Assembly (NCBI RefSeq): GCF_006874465.1
Contig: NZ_VIRL01000012.1
Coordinates: 124,001-188,000, forward strand
DNA: 64,000 bases
Reading direction: 5' to 3'
From: Microbispora bryophytorum
GTDB taxonomy: Bacteria; Actinomycetota; Actinomycetes; Streptosporangiales; Streptosporangiaceae
Positions 23,363-34,378 of this stretch are shown piece after piece. Each line of letters starts with the position of its first letter. Within the stretch, counting starts at the first letter, position 1. A program made the position numbers and the translations under genes. The notes beneath the pieces were generated by a model. That model had not been told where the DNA came from. It made no database searches and was given only the letters and a program-made list of their open reading frames with translations.

Positions 23363-24795
23363 CCAGCGCGGAGCGCCGCGCCGCGCTGATCGAGAAGCTG
23401 GCCGGGCTGCCCCCCGAGCGCCGGGCGGCGCTGCTGCGCTCCCTCGTGGGCGCGCCGCGGGACCCCGGCGGCCAGGAGTGGCCGCTGTCGCCGGGCCAGG
23501 AGCGCCTGTGGTTCCTCAGCCGCTTCGACCCCGGTGACACCAGTTACAACACGCCCTGGTGCATGCGGCTGCGCGGGCCGCTCGACGTGGACGCGCTGAC
23601 CGCGGCGTTCACCCGGATCGTGGAGCGGCACGAGGTGCTGCGGACCCGCTTCCGGCTGCGCGGGGACGCCCCCGTGCAGGTCGTGCTGCCGCCCGGTCCG
23701 GTGCCGCTGGAGAAGATCGCGCTGTCCGGCGAGGCGGACCTCGACCGGGAGCTGAAGGAGTTCGTCGAGCGCCCGTTCGACCTGGAGAACGAGCCTCCCC
23801 TGCGGGCCGGGCTGGCCGAGCCGGGCACGGACGACGCGGTCGTGTGCATCGTCCTGCACCACATCGTGATGGACGGCTGGTCGCTCGACGTGCTCCTGCG
23901 TGAGCTCACGGAGTGCTACGCCGCCGGGCGCGAGGGACGCGAGCCCGAGCTGCCGGAGCTGCCCACGCAGTACCCCCGCTTCGCGGTGCAGGAGAGACAG
24001 CGGGACCACACGCAGGGCCTGGAGCACTGGACGCGCCGCCTGGCCGGCGCTCCCACGCTGGACCTTCCGGCCGACCACCCCCGCCCGGACCGCTGGTCCG
24101 GGCGCGGCGGACGCGAGCCCCTGCTGCTGCCGCCGGAGGAGATCACGCCGCTGGAGAAGGTGGCCAGGAAGCGGCGCTGCACGTCCTTCATGGCCCTGGT
24201 CGCCGCCTACCAGGCGACCCTCTCCCTGGCGTCGGGCCAGACCGACTTCTGCGTCGGCGTGCCGGTGGCCGGCCGGCCCCGCAGCGAGCTGGCGCCGCTG
24301 ATCGGCTACTTCGGCAACACGATGGTGCTGCGCGCCGACCTGTCCGGCGACCCGTCGTTCCACGAGCTGCTGGACCGCGTGCGGGAGGCGACCCTGGCCG
24401 GGATGCGGCACGCGGACGTGCCGTTCGAGCACGTCCTGGCCGCGCTGCGCGTCCCGCGCGACATCAGCAGGCCGCCGCTGTGCCAGGCCATGTTCAATCT
24501 GCACAACCTGCCCAAGGACGACCTGCTGGGGACCCGGATGGCCGACCTCGACCGGGAGGTCTACACGGTCCCGCCCAGCCACACGAAGTCGGAGGTCTCG
24601 ATGGACCTGTGGCGAGGCCCGGAAGGGCTGGGCGGCGTTTTCGACTACAGCAGCGATCTGTTCGCGCCCGCGACCGCGCGCCGCCTCCTCGGCGGTTTCG
24701 CCGAGGTCGTACGGCGGGCCGGGGCCGACCCGGACGTCCCGCTGTCGGCGCTGAGCGGCACGTTCGCGAGCGTTCCCGAAGTGAAAGGTGCATGA
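23359..24795 (+). CDS. Stand-alone NRPS condensation domain
   Basis: 478 residues; essentially one condensation domain with a 35-residue N-terminal helix-rich lead. The catalytic motif is LHHIVMDGWS near residue 166, and the later RPFDLENEP, FGNTMVLR and PFEHVLAAL segments are typical. ATG 23359 overlaps the MbtH stop (ATGA). Because the next gene starts with an A domain and lacks its own C domain, this protein and that one probably act together as a split C-A-T module. Confidence 0.9.
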   Translation: MTSAERRAALIEKLAGLPPERRAALLRSLVGAPRDPGGQEWPLSPGQERLWFLSRFDPGDTSYNTPWCMRLRGPLDVDALTAAFTRIVERHEVLRTRFRLRGDAPVQVVLPPGPVPLEKIALSGEADLDRELKEFVERPFDLENEPPLRAGLAEPGTDDAVVCIVLHHIVMDGWSLDVLLRELTECYAAGREGREPELPELPTQYPRFAVQERQRDHTQGLEHWTRRLAGAPTLDLPADHPRPDRWSGRGGREPLLLPPEEITPLEKVARKRRCTSFMALVAAYQATLSLASGQTDFCVGVPVAGRPRSELAPLIGYFGNTMVLRADLSGDPSFHELLDRVREATLAGMRHADVPFEHVLAALRVPRDISRPPLCQAMFNLHNLPKDDLLGTRMADLDREVYTVPPSHTKSEVSMDLWRGPEGLGGVFDYSSDLFAPATARRLLGGFAEVVRRAGADPDVPLSALSGTFASVPEVKGA

Positions 24796-26741
24796 AAGTG
24801 AGTGACGCGGTGAGCGGCGTGACCAGCCCTGATACGGCGCTCGCGCTGATCCGCCGGTGGCGTGACGCGAGCCCCGACGCGGTCGCGGTGAGCGGCGCCG
24901 GCGGCGTGCTGACCTACCGGGAGCTGCACGACCGGGTCGACCGGCTGGCGGCGCTGCTGCGCGCCCGCGGGGTCGGCCCGGAGGTCCCGGTGGGCCTGTG
25001 CCTGGAGCGCTGCCCCGGCATGGTCGTCGCCCTGCTCGCCGTGTGGCGGGCCGGCGGCGCGTACGTGCCGCTCGACCCGGGATTCCCCGAGGACCGGCTG
25101 CGGTTCATGCGGGAGGACGCGGGCATCCGGCTGGTGCTGGCCGGCCAGGGCGTCGAGTCCCGGCTGCTCGACGGCGTCGCCGACGTCGTGGAGCTGGCGC
25201 AGGACGGCGTTCCCGCCGGGGGCTGGGCGTCCGGCGACGGATCGGCTGACGGATCGGCCGACGGGCCGGTGGGTGACGTGGCGGGCGACCTGGCCTATCT
25301 CATGTACACCTCCGGCTCCACCGGCAGGCCCAAGGGGGTCGCCGTGCCGCACGGGGCGGTGGTCAACCTGCTGGAGTCCTTCGCCTCCCTGCTGGAACTC
25401 ACCCCGCGCGACGCCTGGCTGGCGGTCACCACGCTGTCGTTCGACATCTCGGTGCTCGAGCTCCTCCTGCCCCTGGCCTGCGGCGCCCGGGTGGTGGTCG
25501 CGTCCGGGCACGAGACGGCGGACGGCCGCGCCCTGCGGTCGCGCGCCGTGTCCGAGGCCGTGACGATCATGCAGGCGACCCCGGCGAGCTGGCGCATCCT
25601 GCTGGAGTCCGGCGGGGTCCCCGAGAACGTCGCGACCCGGCTGTGCGGGGGCGAGGCGCTGCCCCGCGACCTCGCCGACGCCCTCCTCGACGGCGCCCCT
25701 CCCGCCGGGGGCGCCCGGCTCTGGAACGTGTACGGCCCGACCGAGACGACGGTCTGGTCGACGGCCGGGCGGGTGGCGCGGAGCGACGAGAACGGGTCCG
25801 CGGTCCCCGTCGACCTGGGCGAGCCCATCGGCAACACGACGGTGCACATCCTCGGCCCCGACGGGCGTCCCGTGCCGCCCGGGGAGGCAGGTGAGCTGCA
25901 CATCGGCGGCGCCGGCCTGGCGAGGGGATACCGCGGCATGCCGGGCCAGACGGCGGCCAGGTTCCTGCCCGACCCGTTCTCTAAGGCGCCGGGAGCCCGC
26001 CTGTACGCCACGGGCGACCTCGCCGCGATCGAAGACGGCAGGCTCCGCTACCTGGGCCGGGCCGACCAGCAGGTGAAGGTGCGCGGGTTCCGGATCGAGC
26101 TCGGCGAGATCGAGACCGTGCTGCGGGCCGCACCGGAGGTGGCCGGCGCCGCCGTCGGCGTCTGCGACGGTCCCGACGGGCTCCCGCGTCTGGTCGCCTA
26201 CGTCGTACGCGCGGCCGGGGAGCCCGAGGGGGCCGACCTGTGGCCGTCCCTGCGTGACCGGCTGCGCCGCGACGTGCCCGAGTACATGGTGCCGGCGCAC
26301 CTCGTGGTGCTGGACGCCCTGCCGCTCACCCCCAACGGCAAGCTCGACCGCAAGGCCCTGCCCGTGCCCGAGTGGACCCGGGCGCGGAGCCGGCCGTACC
26401 GGCCGCCGTCCACCGCGCTGGAGGAGGACCTCGCGGCGATGTGGGGTGAGGTGCTCGGCATCGCGGAGCCGGTCGGCGTCGAGGACGACTTCTTCGAGCT
26501 GGGCGGGCACTCGCTGACCGCCACCCAGATCATCGCCAGGATCCAGGCGCGCTTCGCGATCAACGTGCCGATCGTGGTGCTGTTCGAGAACCCCACGGTG
26601 GCCGACCTGGCGGTGGCGATGGACCGGCTCGACGACGACGACCTGGACCTCGCCGACATCGCCGCGCTCCGCGACGAGCTCGACGGCCTCAGCGCCGAGG
26701 ACCTGGCGGCCGTGCTCGACGAGATGGCGTCGGACGCATGA
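24792..26741 (+). CDS. NRPS adenylation-carrier (A-T) protein, glycine-like pocket
   Basis: 649 residues. The A domain (about 15-530) has YTSGSTGRPKG near 171, YATGDLA and the catalytic Lys in NGKLDRKAL; the carrier domain has FFELGGHSLTATQ (Ser about 574) and a C-terminal acidic tail rich in Asp/Leu that may dock to the next protein. The eight variable pocket residues by alignment to PheA give DILQLGVVWK, very close to the known glycine code DILQLGLIWK. ATG 24792 overlaps the free C-domain gene (ATGA). Glycine is therefore the likely substrate, judged by eye. Confidence 0.92.
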   Translation: MKVSDAVSGVTSPDTALALIRRWRDASPDAVAVSGAGGVLTYRELHDRVDRLAALLRARGVGPEVPVGLCLERCPGMVVALLAVWRAGGAYVPLDPGFPEDRLRFMREDAGIRLVLAGQGVESRLLDGVADVVELAQDGVPAGGWASGDGSADGSADGPVGDVAGDLAYLMYTSGSTGRPKGVAVPHGAVVNLLESFASLLELTPRDAWLAVTTLSFDISVLELLLPLACGARVVVASGHETADGRALRSRAVSEAVTIMQATPASWRILLESGGVPENVATRLCGGEALPRDLADALLDGAPPAGGARLWNVYGPTETTVWSTAGRVARSDENGSAVPVDLGEPIGNTTVHILGPDGRPVPPGEAGELHIGGAGLARGYRGMPGQTAARFLPDPFSKAPGARLYATGDLAAIEDGRLRYLGRADQQVKVRGFRIELGEIETVLRAAPEVAGAAVGVCDGPDGLPRLVAYVVRAAGEPEGADLWPSLRDRLRRDVPEYMVPAHLVVLDALPLTPNGKLDRKALPVPEWTRARSRPYRPPSTALEEDLAAMWGEVLGIAEPVGVEDDFFELGGHSLTATQIIARIQARFAINVPIVVLFENPTVADLAVAMDRLDDDDLDLADIAALRDELDGLSAEDLAAVLDEMASDA

Positions 26742-29700
26742 GGGCGCCCCTGTCGCCGGGCCAGGAGCGGCTGTGGCTCCTGCAGCGGCTGGATCCTCGC
26801 GACGCCTCCTACACCATGTACACCGTCCGCCGGCTGCGCGGCCCTCTCGACACCGGCATCTTCGAACTGGCCCTCGCGGACGTCGTGGCCCGGCACGAGG
26901 GCCTGCGCACCCGGTTCGACGAGGAGGACGGCGTCCCCTGGGCGGTCGCCGTGCCGCCGGGGGCGGCGGAGTCCCTCCCGCCGGTCGAGCGGATCCAGGC
27001 TCGCGACGAGGAGGAGGCCCGGCGGCTCGCCGCCGAGCGGGTGAACGCGCCGTTCGACCTCGCCGAGGGCGTGCCGCTGCGCGTCGCGGTCATCGAGATC
27101 GGCGCGCTGGACCACGTCCTGTGCGTCACGATGCACCACATCATCGGCGACGGCTGGTCGCTGGGGATCCTCTTCGACGACCTGGCGGAGTGCTACACCG
27201 CACGGTTGCAGGGGCGGGCGCCGAATCTGGCGCCGCTGCCGGTCCAGCCGTCCGACTACGCCCGCTGGCAGCGCCGCCGGGCCGAGCGCGCGGTGCCGTA
27301 CTGGCAGGAGCGGCTGGCCGATCCGCCGCCGCCCGACCTGCCCTGCGCCGTGGGGAGCGGCGGCGTCCGCGACGAGGATCACGCGGGCTTCCAGGTCGCC
27401 CGGATCGGCAGGGAGGTCGCGGGCGAGCTGGACCGGCTCGCCCGCGAGCACAGGACCACGCTGTTCACCGTGCTCATGACGGCCTACCAGGTGCTGCTGC
27501 ACCGGCACACCGGCCACACCGACGTCCTCGTCGGGACGGCCGTGGCCGGCCGCGACCGGGTCGAGCTGGAGCCGCTGATCGGCTATCTCTCGCAGACCGT
27601 CGTGCTGCGCGGCGACCTCGACGGCGATCCGTCGTTCACCGAGTTGCTGGGGCGCATCAGGCGCGAGGCGCTGACGGCGCTGAGCCGGCCTTCGGTCCCG
27701 TTCGAGCGGATCGGGCACCCTCCCGAGGCGCTGATGCCGACCATGTTCGTCCTGCACACCCAGGACATGGGACTCACCCGGCCGTTCGGCGACCTGTCCG
27801 TCAGCTTCTTCCCCGACGGGTACCGGCAGGTCAAGCTCGGCCTGTACGCCGAGGCGTGGTTCGAGGACGGCGAGATCGTCCTGTCGTTCGGCCACGACGG
27901 GTCCAGCGGATCTCCGCACGAGGCGGAGGCCGTCCAGCGGCTCGCCGACCGCTTCCTGCTCCTGCTCGAGTCGGCTGTGGCGGAGCCGCATCGCCGGATC
28001 TCCGAGCTGCGCGTCTGGACCGGCGACGACGAGGCCGACATCCACGCCATGGCCGGCGACGGCGGCGACGGCGGCGGCGCTGCCGGACCGACGGTCCCCG
28101 AGCTGATCGCCGAGACCGTCCGGCGCACGCCCGGCGCCGTCGCGGTCGTCTGCGGGGAGACCGAGGTCACCTACGGCGAACTGGACCAGCGGGCGGCGCG
28201 GCTGGCCGCGCAGCTGCGGGCGGAGGGGGTGCGCCCCGGCGACGTGGTCGGCGTCTGCCTGCCCCGCTCGGTCGAGGCGATCAGCGCGCTGCTCGCCGTC
28301 TGGCGGGCCGGCGCGGCCTACATGCCGTTCGAGCCGGACGAGCCGGAGGAGCGGCTGACCTTCTCGCTCGCCGACGCCGGGGCGACACACGTGATCACGA
28401 CCCGGGCGCTGCCCGCCGGGCTCACCGCCGTGCACCCGCGTGAAGCCGGCGACCGGTGTGAACCGCGGGAGACGCGGCCGGGCGACGTGGCCTACGTGAT
28501 CTCCACATCCGGCTCCACCGGCAGGCCCAAGGGCGTCGCCGTCGAGCACCGCGCCATCGCGGCCCGGATCCGGTGGATGCGCGAGGAGTACGGCCTGGCG
28601 CCCGGCGACCGCGTCGTCCAGTTCGCGTCGCTGAGCTTCGACACCCACCTGGAAGAGGTCTTCCCCACGCTCGCCGCGGGAGCGACCCTGGTGCTGCTGC
28701 CGGGCGGGGCGGCGACGCTGCCCGACGTGCTGGCCGCCCCGGGCGGGGAGCGGATCACGATGCTCGACCTGCCCACCGCCTACTGGCACCACCTGGTCGA
28801 GGAGATCGACCAGATCGCCTGGCCGCCCGCGCTCCGTCTGGTCGTCATCGGCGGCGAGCAGGCGTCCGGCGGCGCGGTGACGCGCTGGCGCGGCCGGTTC
28901 GGCGACGACGTCCGCCTGGTGAACACCTACGGCCCGACCGAGGCCGCGGTGATCGCGACCGCGACCGACCTCGGCGCGACACCGTACGGCAGGCCGCCGA
29001 TCGGGCGGCCGGTCGGCGCGACGACGGTCCACCTGCTCGACGCCGCCGGGGCGCCGGTCCCGAAGGGCGTGATCGGCGAGCTGGTCGTCGGCGGTGCCGG
29101 GGTGGCCCGCGGCTACCTGCGCCGCCCGGCGCTCACGGCCGCCGCGTTCGTCCCCGACCCACTGGGACCGCCGGGATCGCGGAGATACCGTACGGGCGAC
29201 CGGGCGCGCTGGGACCAGGAGGGCGCGCTGGAGTTCCTCGGACGGCTCGACGGGCAGCTCAAGGTCCGCGGCTTCCGGATCGAGCCGGGCGAGGTCGAGG
29301 CGCGGCTGCTCGACCATCCGGGCGTCGGCCAGGCGTTCGTGACGGTCCACGCCGAGGAGCTGGTGGCGTACGTGACCGGGACCGCGACCGGGGAGGAGCT
29401 CGCCGGGCACCTCGCGCGGACCCTGCCGCGCCATCTCGTCCCGACCGCCTGGGTCGTTCTCGACGCGCTGCCGCTCACCAGCCGCGGCAAGGTGGACCGC
29501 GCGGCGCTGCCCGCGCCGGTCCGGACGTCGTCGGCCGGGCACGTCCCGCCGAACACGGACGCGGAGCTGCTGGTGGCCGAGATCTGGGCGGAACTGCTCG
29601 GCGTCGATTCCATCGGCGTGAACGACGATTTCTTCACCCTGGGCGGGCACTCGCTGCTCGCGACGAGGATCGCGGCCCGGCTGCGCCGGGGGACCGGGGT

Positions 29701-29839
29701 GGAGGTCCCGGTCCGGACGATCTTCGAGCGGCGCACCGTGGCCGAGCTGGCGGTCGCACTGGAGGACCTGCTGGTGGCCGAGCTGGAGAACATGTCGGAT
29801 GAGGAGGCCGAGCGCCTGCTCTCGTCCGCGGGCGGCTGA
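26738..29839 (+). CDS. NRPS C-A-T module, possibly for a basic amino acid
   Basis: 1033 residues and the last gene of the NRPS operon. Condensation domain from residue 1 (LSPGQERLWLLQ; HHIIGDGWS near 133), adenylation domain about 455-930 (motif A3 reads STSGSTGRPKG with Ser in place of the usual Tyr), carrier domain with LGGHSLLATR (Ser about 970). The pocket code by eye is DTEDVGTVIK; the acidic Glu and Asp suggest a basic side chain such as lysine or a relative. The start ATG 26738 overlaps the A-T gene. There is no thioesterase after it, so release must depend on the TE of the first gene or on another route. Confidence 0.92.
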   Translation: MRAPLSPGQERLWLLQRLDPRDASYTMYTVRRLRGPLDTGIFELALADVVARHEGLRTRFDEEDGVPWAVAVPPGAAESLPPVERIQARDEEEARRLAAERVNAPFDLAEGVPLRVAVIEIGALDHVLCVTMHHIIGDGWSLGILFDDLAECYTARLQGRAPNLAPLPVQPSDYARWQRRRAERAVPYWQERLADPPPPDLPCAVGSGGVRDEDHAGFQVARIGREVAGELDRLAREHRTTLFTVLMTAYQVLLHRHTGHTDVLVGTAVAGRDRVELEPLIGYLSQTVVLRGDLDGDPSFTELLGRIRREALTALSRPSVPFERIGHPPEALMPTMFVLHTQDMGLTRPFGDLSVSFFPDGYRQVKLGLYAEAWFEDGEIVLSFGHDGSSGSPHEAEAVQRLADRFLLLLESAVAEPHRRISELRVWTGDDEADIHAMAGDGGDGGGAAGPTVPELIAETVRRTPGAVAVVCGETEVTYGELDQRAARLAAQLRAEGVRPGDVVGVCLPRSVEAISALLAVWRAGAAYMPFEPDEPEERLTFSLADAGATHVITTRALPAGLTAVHPREAGDRCEPRETRPGDVAYVISTSGSTGRPKGVAVEHRAIAARIRWMREEYGLAPGDRVVQFASLSFDTHLEEVFPTLAAGATLVLLPGGAATLPDVLAAPGGERITMLDLPTAYWHHLVEEIDQIAWPPALRLVVIGGEQASGGAVTRWRGRFGDDVRLVNTYGPTEAAVIATATDLGATPYGRPPIGRPVGATTVHLLDAAGAPVPKGVIGELVVGGAGVARGYLRRPALTAAAFVPDPLGPPGSRRYRTGDRARWDQEGALEFLGRLDGQLKVRGFRIEPGEVEARLLDHPGVGQAFVTVHAEELVAYVTGTATGEELAGHLARTLPRHLVPTAWVVLDALPLTSRGKVDRAALPAPVRTSSAGHVPPNTDAELLVAEIWAELLGVDSIGVNDDFFTLGGHSLLATRIAARLRRGTGVEVPVRTIFERRTVAELAVALEDLLVAELENMSDEEAERLLSSAGG

Positions 29840-29872
29840 TCCCTCTCCGCCGGAGCACGGGCCGCCGCAACG

Positions 29873-29910
29873 CGAGACCGCCGCGCACCCGAGGGTGCGC
29901 GGCGGTCTCG
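29873..29910. terminator. Long hairpin between the NRPS operon and cebR
   Basis: Arms 29873-29890 and 29893-29910 are perfectly complementary over 18 bp around a tiny loop. It is 34 bp after the NRPS stop and 41 bp from the converging cebR stop, so it likely ends both transcripts. Confidence 0.85.
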
Positions 29911-29951
29911 TCGTTGTGGCCTCGTGTTCGGCCGTGGTCGCCGAGGCCGCG

Positions 29952-30971
29952 TCAGGCGGAGGTGCGGATCACCAGGTGGGTGTCGAGGATGACGACCGGC
30001 TGCTCCAGCGGCTCGCCGTTGATCCTGGCGATCAGAAGCTGGACCATCTGCCGGCCCATCGCCTCCGTCGGCTGGTGCACGCTCGTCAGCTGAGGGTCGG
30101 TGTGCAGCGCCACCTTGGAGTCCTCGAAGCCGATGAGCGCGACGTCGTCGGGCACGACCAGGCCCTGCTCCTTCAGCACCCGCAGGGCGCCGACCGCCAT
30201 CGGGTCGGAGGCCGTGAACACGGCGTCCAAATCGGGGTGGCGGGCGAGCAGGTCGCGCATGCCCGCCTCCCCGCTCTCCTCGGAGAAGTCGCCGTACGCG
30301 ACGCGCTCGGTCATACCGGTGGCCAGCAGCGCGTCACGGTATCCGGCGAGACGGTCGACACCCACGCCCATGTCCTGCGGACCGGCGAGGGTGGCGATCT
30401 TGGTACGGCCCTTGGAGAGCAGGTACTTGACCGCCTGCCGGGCGCCGGCCCGGTTGTCCATGTCGACGAAGCTGTACGGGTTGAGCCCCACCGGGCGGCC
30501 GCCGAGCACGGTCGGCACGCCCAGCTCCTCCAGCCGGCCCGGCAGCGGGTCGGCGCCGTGCACCGAGGTGAGCAGCACACCGTCGACGTGCTGCCCGGTC
30601 AGGTAGTGCTCCAGCCGGTCGTGCTCGGCACGGTTCTGCGCCATCGTGAGGATGAGCTGGAGGCCGGTCTCCGCCAGTGCGGAGCCGATGCCGCGGATCA
30701 GCCCGGCGAAGTACGGCTCGTCGAAGACGCGCTGCTCCGACTCCGACACCACCAGCGCGATGGTGTCGGTCCGATTCGTCACGAGGGTGCGCGCCGCCCG
30801 GTTGGGTACGTAGCCGAGCTCCTGGATCGCCAGTAACACCGCGTCGCGGGCCCGGTCGCTCACCTTGGGCGAGCCGTTGATGACCCGCGAGACGGTGCCG
30901 CGGCCGACCCCGGCGCGTGCGGCGACCGCTTCCAGAGTCGGCCGGCCTCCGGAACGGCGGTCCCCGTTCAT
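29952..30971 (-). CDS. cebR: LacI-family repressor, CebR
   Basis: 339 residues. The N-terminal helix-turn-helix is TLEAVAARAGVGRGTVSRVING, followed by the hinge segment YVPNRAARTLVTN and a periplasmic-binding-like sugar domain ending in the LacI signature VALIGFEDSKVALHTDPQLTS. CebR of Streptomyces releases its 14-bp box when cellobiose binds. The identity rests on the adjacent cebEFG-bglC genes and on five CebR boxes in the window. Unusually it lies downstream of bglC, same strand, with a 28-bp gap, so it is probably transcribed with the operon it represses. Confidence 0.88.
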   Translation of the reverse strand: MNGDRRSGGRPTLEAVAARAGVGRGTVSRVINGSPKVSDRARDAVLLAIQELGYVPNRAARTLVTNRTDTIALVVSESEQRVFDEPYFAGLIRGIGSALAETGLQLILTMAQNRAEHDRLEHYLTGQHVDGVLLTSVHGADPLPGRLEELGVPTVLGGRPVGLNPYSFVDMDNRAGARQAVKYLLSKGRTKIATLAGPQDMGVGVDRLAGYRDALLATGMTERVAYGDFSEESGEAGMRDLLARHPDLDAVFTASDPMAVGALRVLKEQGLVVPDDVALIGFEDSKVALHTDPQLTSVHQPTEAMGRQMVQLLIARINGEPLEQPVVILDTHLVIRTSA

Positions 30972-30999
30972 CTATACTGCCCCCTTATCGTGTCTGCGC

Positions 31000-32432
<1,433 letters not shown>

Positions 32433-32436
<4 letters not shown>

Positions 32437-33323
32437 GCCTTGACCGCACCTTCCATGAGTCCGCCGATGATCTGTCGGCCGAACGCGATGAACACGACGA
32501 TGAGCGGGAGAATCGACATGAGTGTGCCGCTGAAGATGAGCACGTAGTCCGTGCCGTACTTCGCGTTGAGCGAGTTGATGGCGACCTGGACCGTGGGGTT
32601 GTCCGGCGTCAGCACGATCAGCGGCCACATGAAGTCGTTCCAGATCAGCATGAACGTGTTGATGCCCAGCACCGCCATGCCCGGCCGGACGGCCGGCAGG
32701 ACGACGTTCCACCAGATCCGCAGGGTGGAGGCGCCGTCGACGCGGGCGGCCTCGATCAGCTCGTTGGGCACGGCCTGCTCGGTGTACTGCGTCATGAGGA
32801 AGACGCCGAAGCCGTTGAGCAGGAAGGGCAGGATCACGGCCTTGATCGAGCCGACCCATTCGAGGCTGACCATGAGCCGGTAGAGGGGGACGATGCCCAT
32901 CTGCTGCAGCGGGACCATCATGGTCAGCAGCACCAGCAGCAGCAGGATCTTGCCGCCCTTGAACTTCAGCCGGGCGAACGCGAAACCGGCGAACGTCGAG
33001 ATCACCACCACCGAGAGCGTCACCGTGCAGGCGATGATCAGGGAGTTGGTGAGACCGGTCAGGTAGTGCGCGTCGGGGTTGGTCAGCACGCGCTGGATGT
33101 TCTCCCCGAGCTTGCCGCCCGGCAGGAACGGCGGCGGCATGTCCGTCGCCTCGGTGTTGGTGCGAGAGGCGATGACGATCATGTAGTACAGCGGGAACGC
33201 CGAGATGATGATCGTGACCGCGAGGATGAGCCTCGTCATCGGCGTTGCGGTCCAGAGGCTGCCGGCACCTCCCGGCGCCTTGCGGCGCCGCCGCGTGGTG
33301 GCGGGCGCGGAGAGCGTGGTCAC
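32433..33323 (-). CDS. cebG: Cellobiose ABC transporter permease, CebG
   Basis: 296 residues with six predicted membrane helices, first near residue 32-52 (LILAVTIIISAFPLYYMIVIAS). The EAA loop that contacts the ATPase is EAARVDGASTLRIWWNVVLP. The family is the MalG/CUT1 inner-membrane permease. GTG 33323 overlaps the cebF stop by 4 bp. No ATPase gene is in the operon; CUT1 systems of actinomycetes usually use a shared MsiK protein, and a candidate is encoded at 58.6-59.9 kb. Confidence 0.92.
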
Positions 33324-34294
33324 TTGTTGCCCCCGATCCGGCGGATGAGCAGGAAGTTGATGCCCGATCCGATGAGGATGAGCAGGAACAGCAGCCAGGC
33401 GGCCGCGGAGGCGTAGCCGTAGTCGAACTCGCGGAAGCCCTGCTCGAAGATGAACATCGAGACGGTCTGGAACTGGCTGTTGGTGCCGCCGTGGACGTTG
33501 CCGTTGTAGAACGTCGTCGGCTCGGAGAACAGCGTGAGGCCGCCGATGGTGGAGTTCAGCACCACGAAGATCATCGTGGGCCGGAGCATCGGGATCGTGA
33601 TCTGCCAGAACTGGCGCCGCCGGGACGCGCCGTCGATCGAGGCCGCCTCGTACAGGTCCTTGGGGATCGTCTGCATGCCGGCCAGGAAGATGATCGCGTT
33701 GTAGCCGGTCCAGCGCCAGTCGATCATGGTCGCGATGGCGATCCAGGAGGGGAGGCGCTCGGCCTTCCAGTCGATGGGGTCGGCCCCGAACCAGCCGAGA
33801 ACCCAGTTCACCACGCCCCAGTCGCGCCCGTACAGCTGGGTGAAGACGACCGCCACCGCGACGACCGAGGTGACGAGGGGGAGCAGGACGCCCAGCCGGA
33901 CGCCCAGCTGGAACTTGAACCGCTTGTTCAGCGCGTTGGCCAGCATCAGGGCCAGCAGAATCTGCGGGATCGTCGCGATGAGGAACATCGCGAGGGTGTT
34001 GACGACCGCCTTCCAGAAGGCGGCGTCGCCGAGCATGGCGGTGTAGTTGCCGAGGCCCGTCCATTCGACCGTGCCCGTGAGGTCGTAGTCGAAGAACGAG
34101 AAGTAGAGGGTGAAGCCGAGCGGGAAGAGCCCGAAGATCAGGAAGAGCAGGTAGTAGGGAGAGACCAGGAGGTACGGTGCGGCCTTGAGGTCCAGCCAGG
34201 TCATGAAGGACCGGCCCGGTCTCTGCCGGACGTGTCTCCGGCTGGGCGGCATCGGTGCCCGGGTGGGTTGCCCGGCGTCGACGTGCAGGCTCAT
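33320..34294 (-). CDS. cebF: Cellobiose ABC transporter permease, CebF
   Basis: 324 residues of the MalF/CUT1 type. After a basic N-terminus of about 35 residues come membrane helices (YLLVSPYYLLFLIFGLFPLG first), the EAA loop EAASIDGASRRRQFWQITIP and a last helix at the end. ATG 34294 has AAAGGT a few bases upstream. It follows cebE after an 84-bp gap that contains a hairpin. Confidence 0.92.
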   Translation of the reverse strand: MSLHVDAGQPTRAPMPPSRRHVRQRPGRSFMTWLDLKAAPYLLVSPYYLLFLIFGLFPLGFTLYFSFFDYDLTGTVEWTGLGNYTAMLGDAAFWKAVVNTLAMFLIATIPQILLALMLANALNKRFKFQLGVRLGVLLPLVTSVVAVAVVFTQLYGRDWGVVNWVLGWFGADPIDWKAERLPSWIAIATMIDWRWTGYNAIIFLAGMQTIPKDLYEAASIDGASRRRQFWQITIPMLRPTMIFVVLNSTIGGLTLFSEPTTFYNGNVHGGTNSQFQTVSMFIFEQGFREFDYGYASAAAWLLFLLILIGSGINFLLIRRIGGNK

Positions 34295-34321
34295 AAGTTA
34301 CCTTTCGGGTGAAAGCAGGCG

Positions 34322-34359
34322 ACCGGCCCGCCGGCGGGGTGCCGCTGCGGCGGGCCGGT
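34322..34359 (-). other. Intercistronic hairpin between cebE and cebF
   Basis: ACCGGCCCGCC (34322-34332) pairs perfectly with GGCGGGCCGGT (34349-34359). Hairpins at this point are common after binding-protein genes and raise the ratio of binding protein to permease by stabilising the upstream message or by partial termination. Confidence 0.65.
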
Positions 34360-34378
34360 GCTCACCTGGCGGGCAGGA

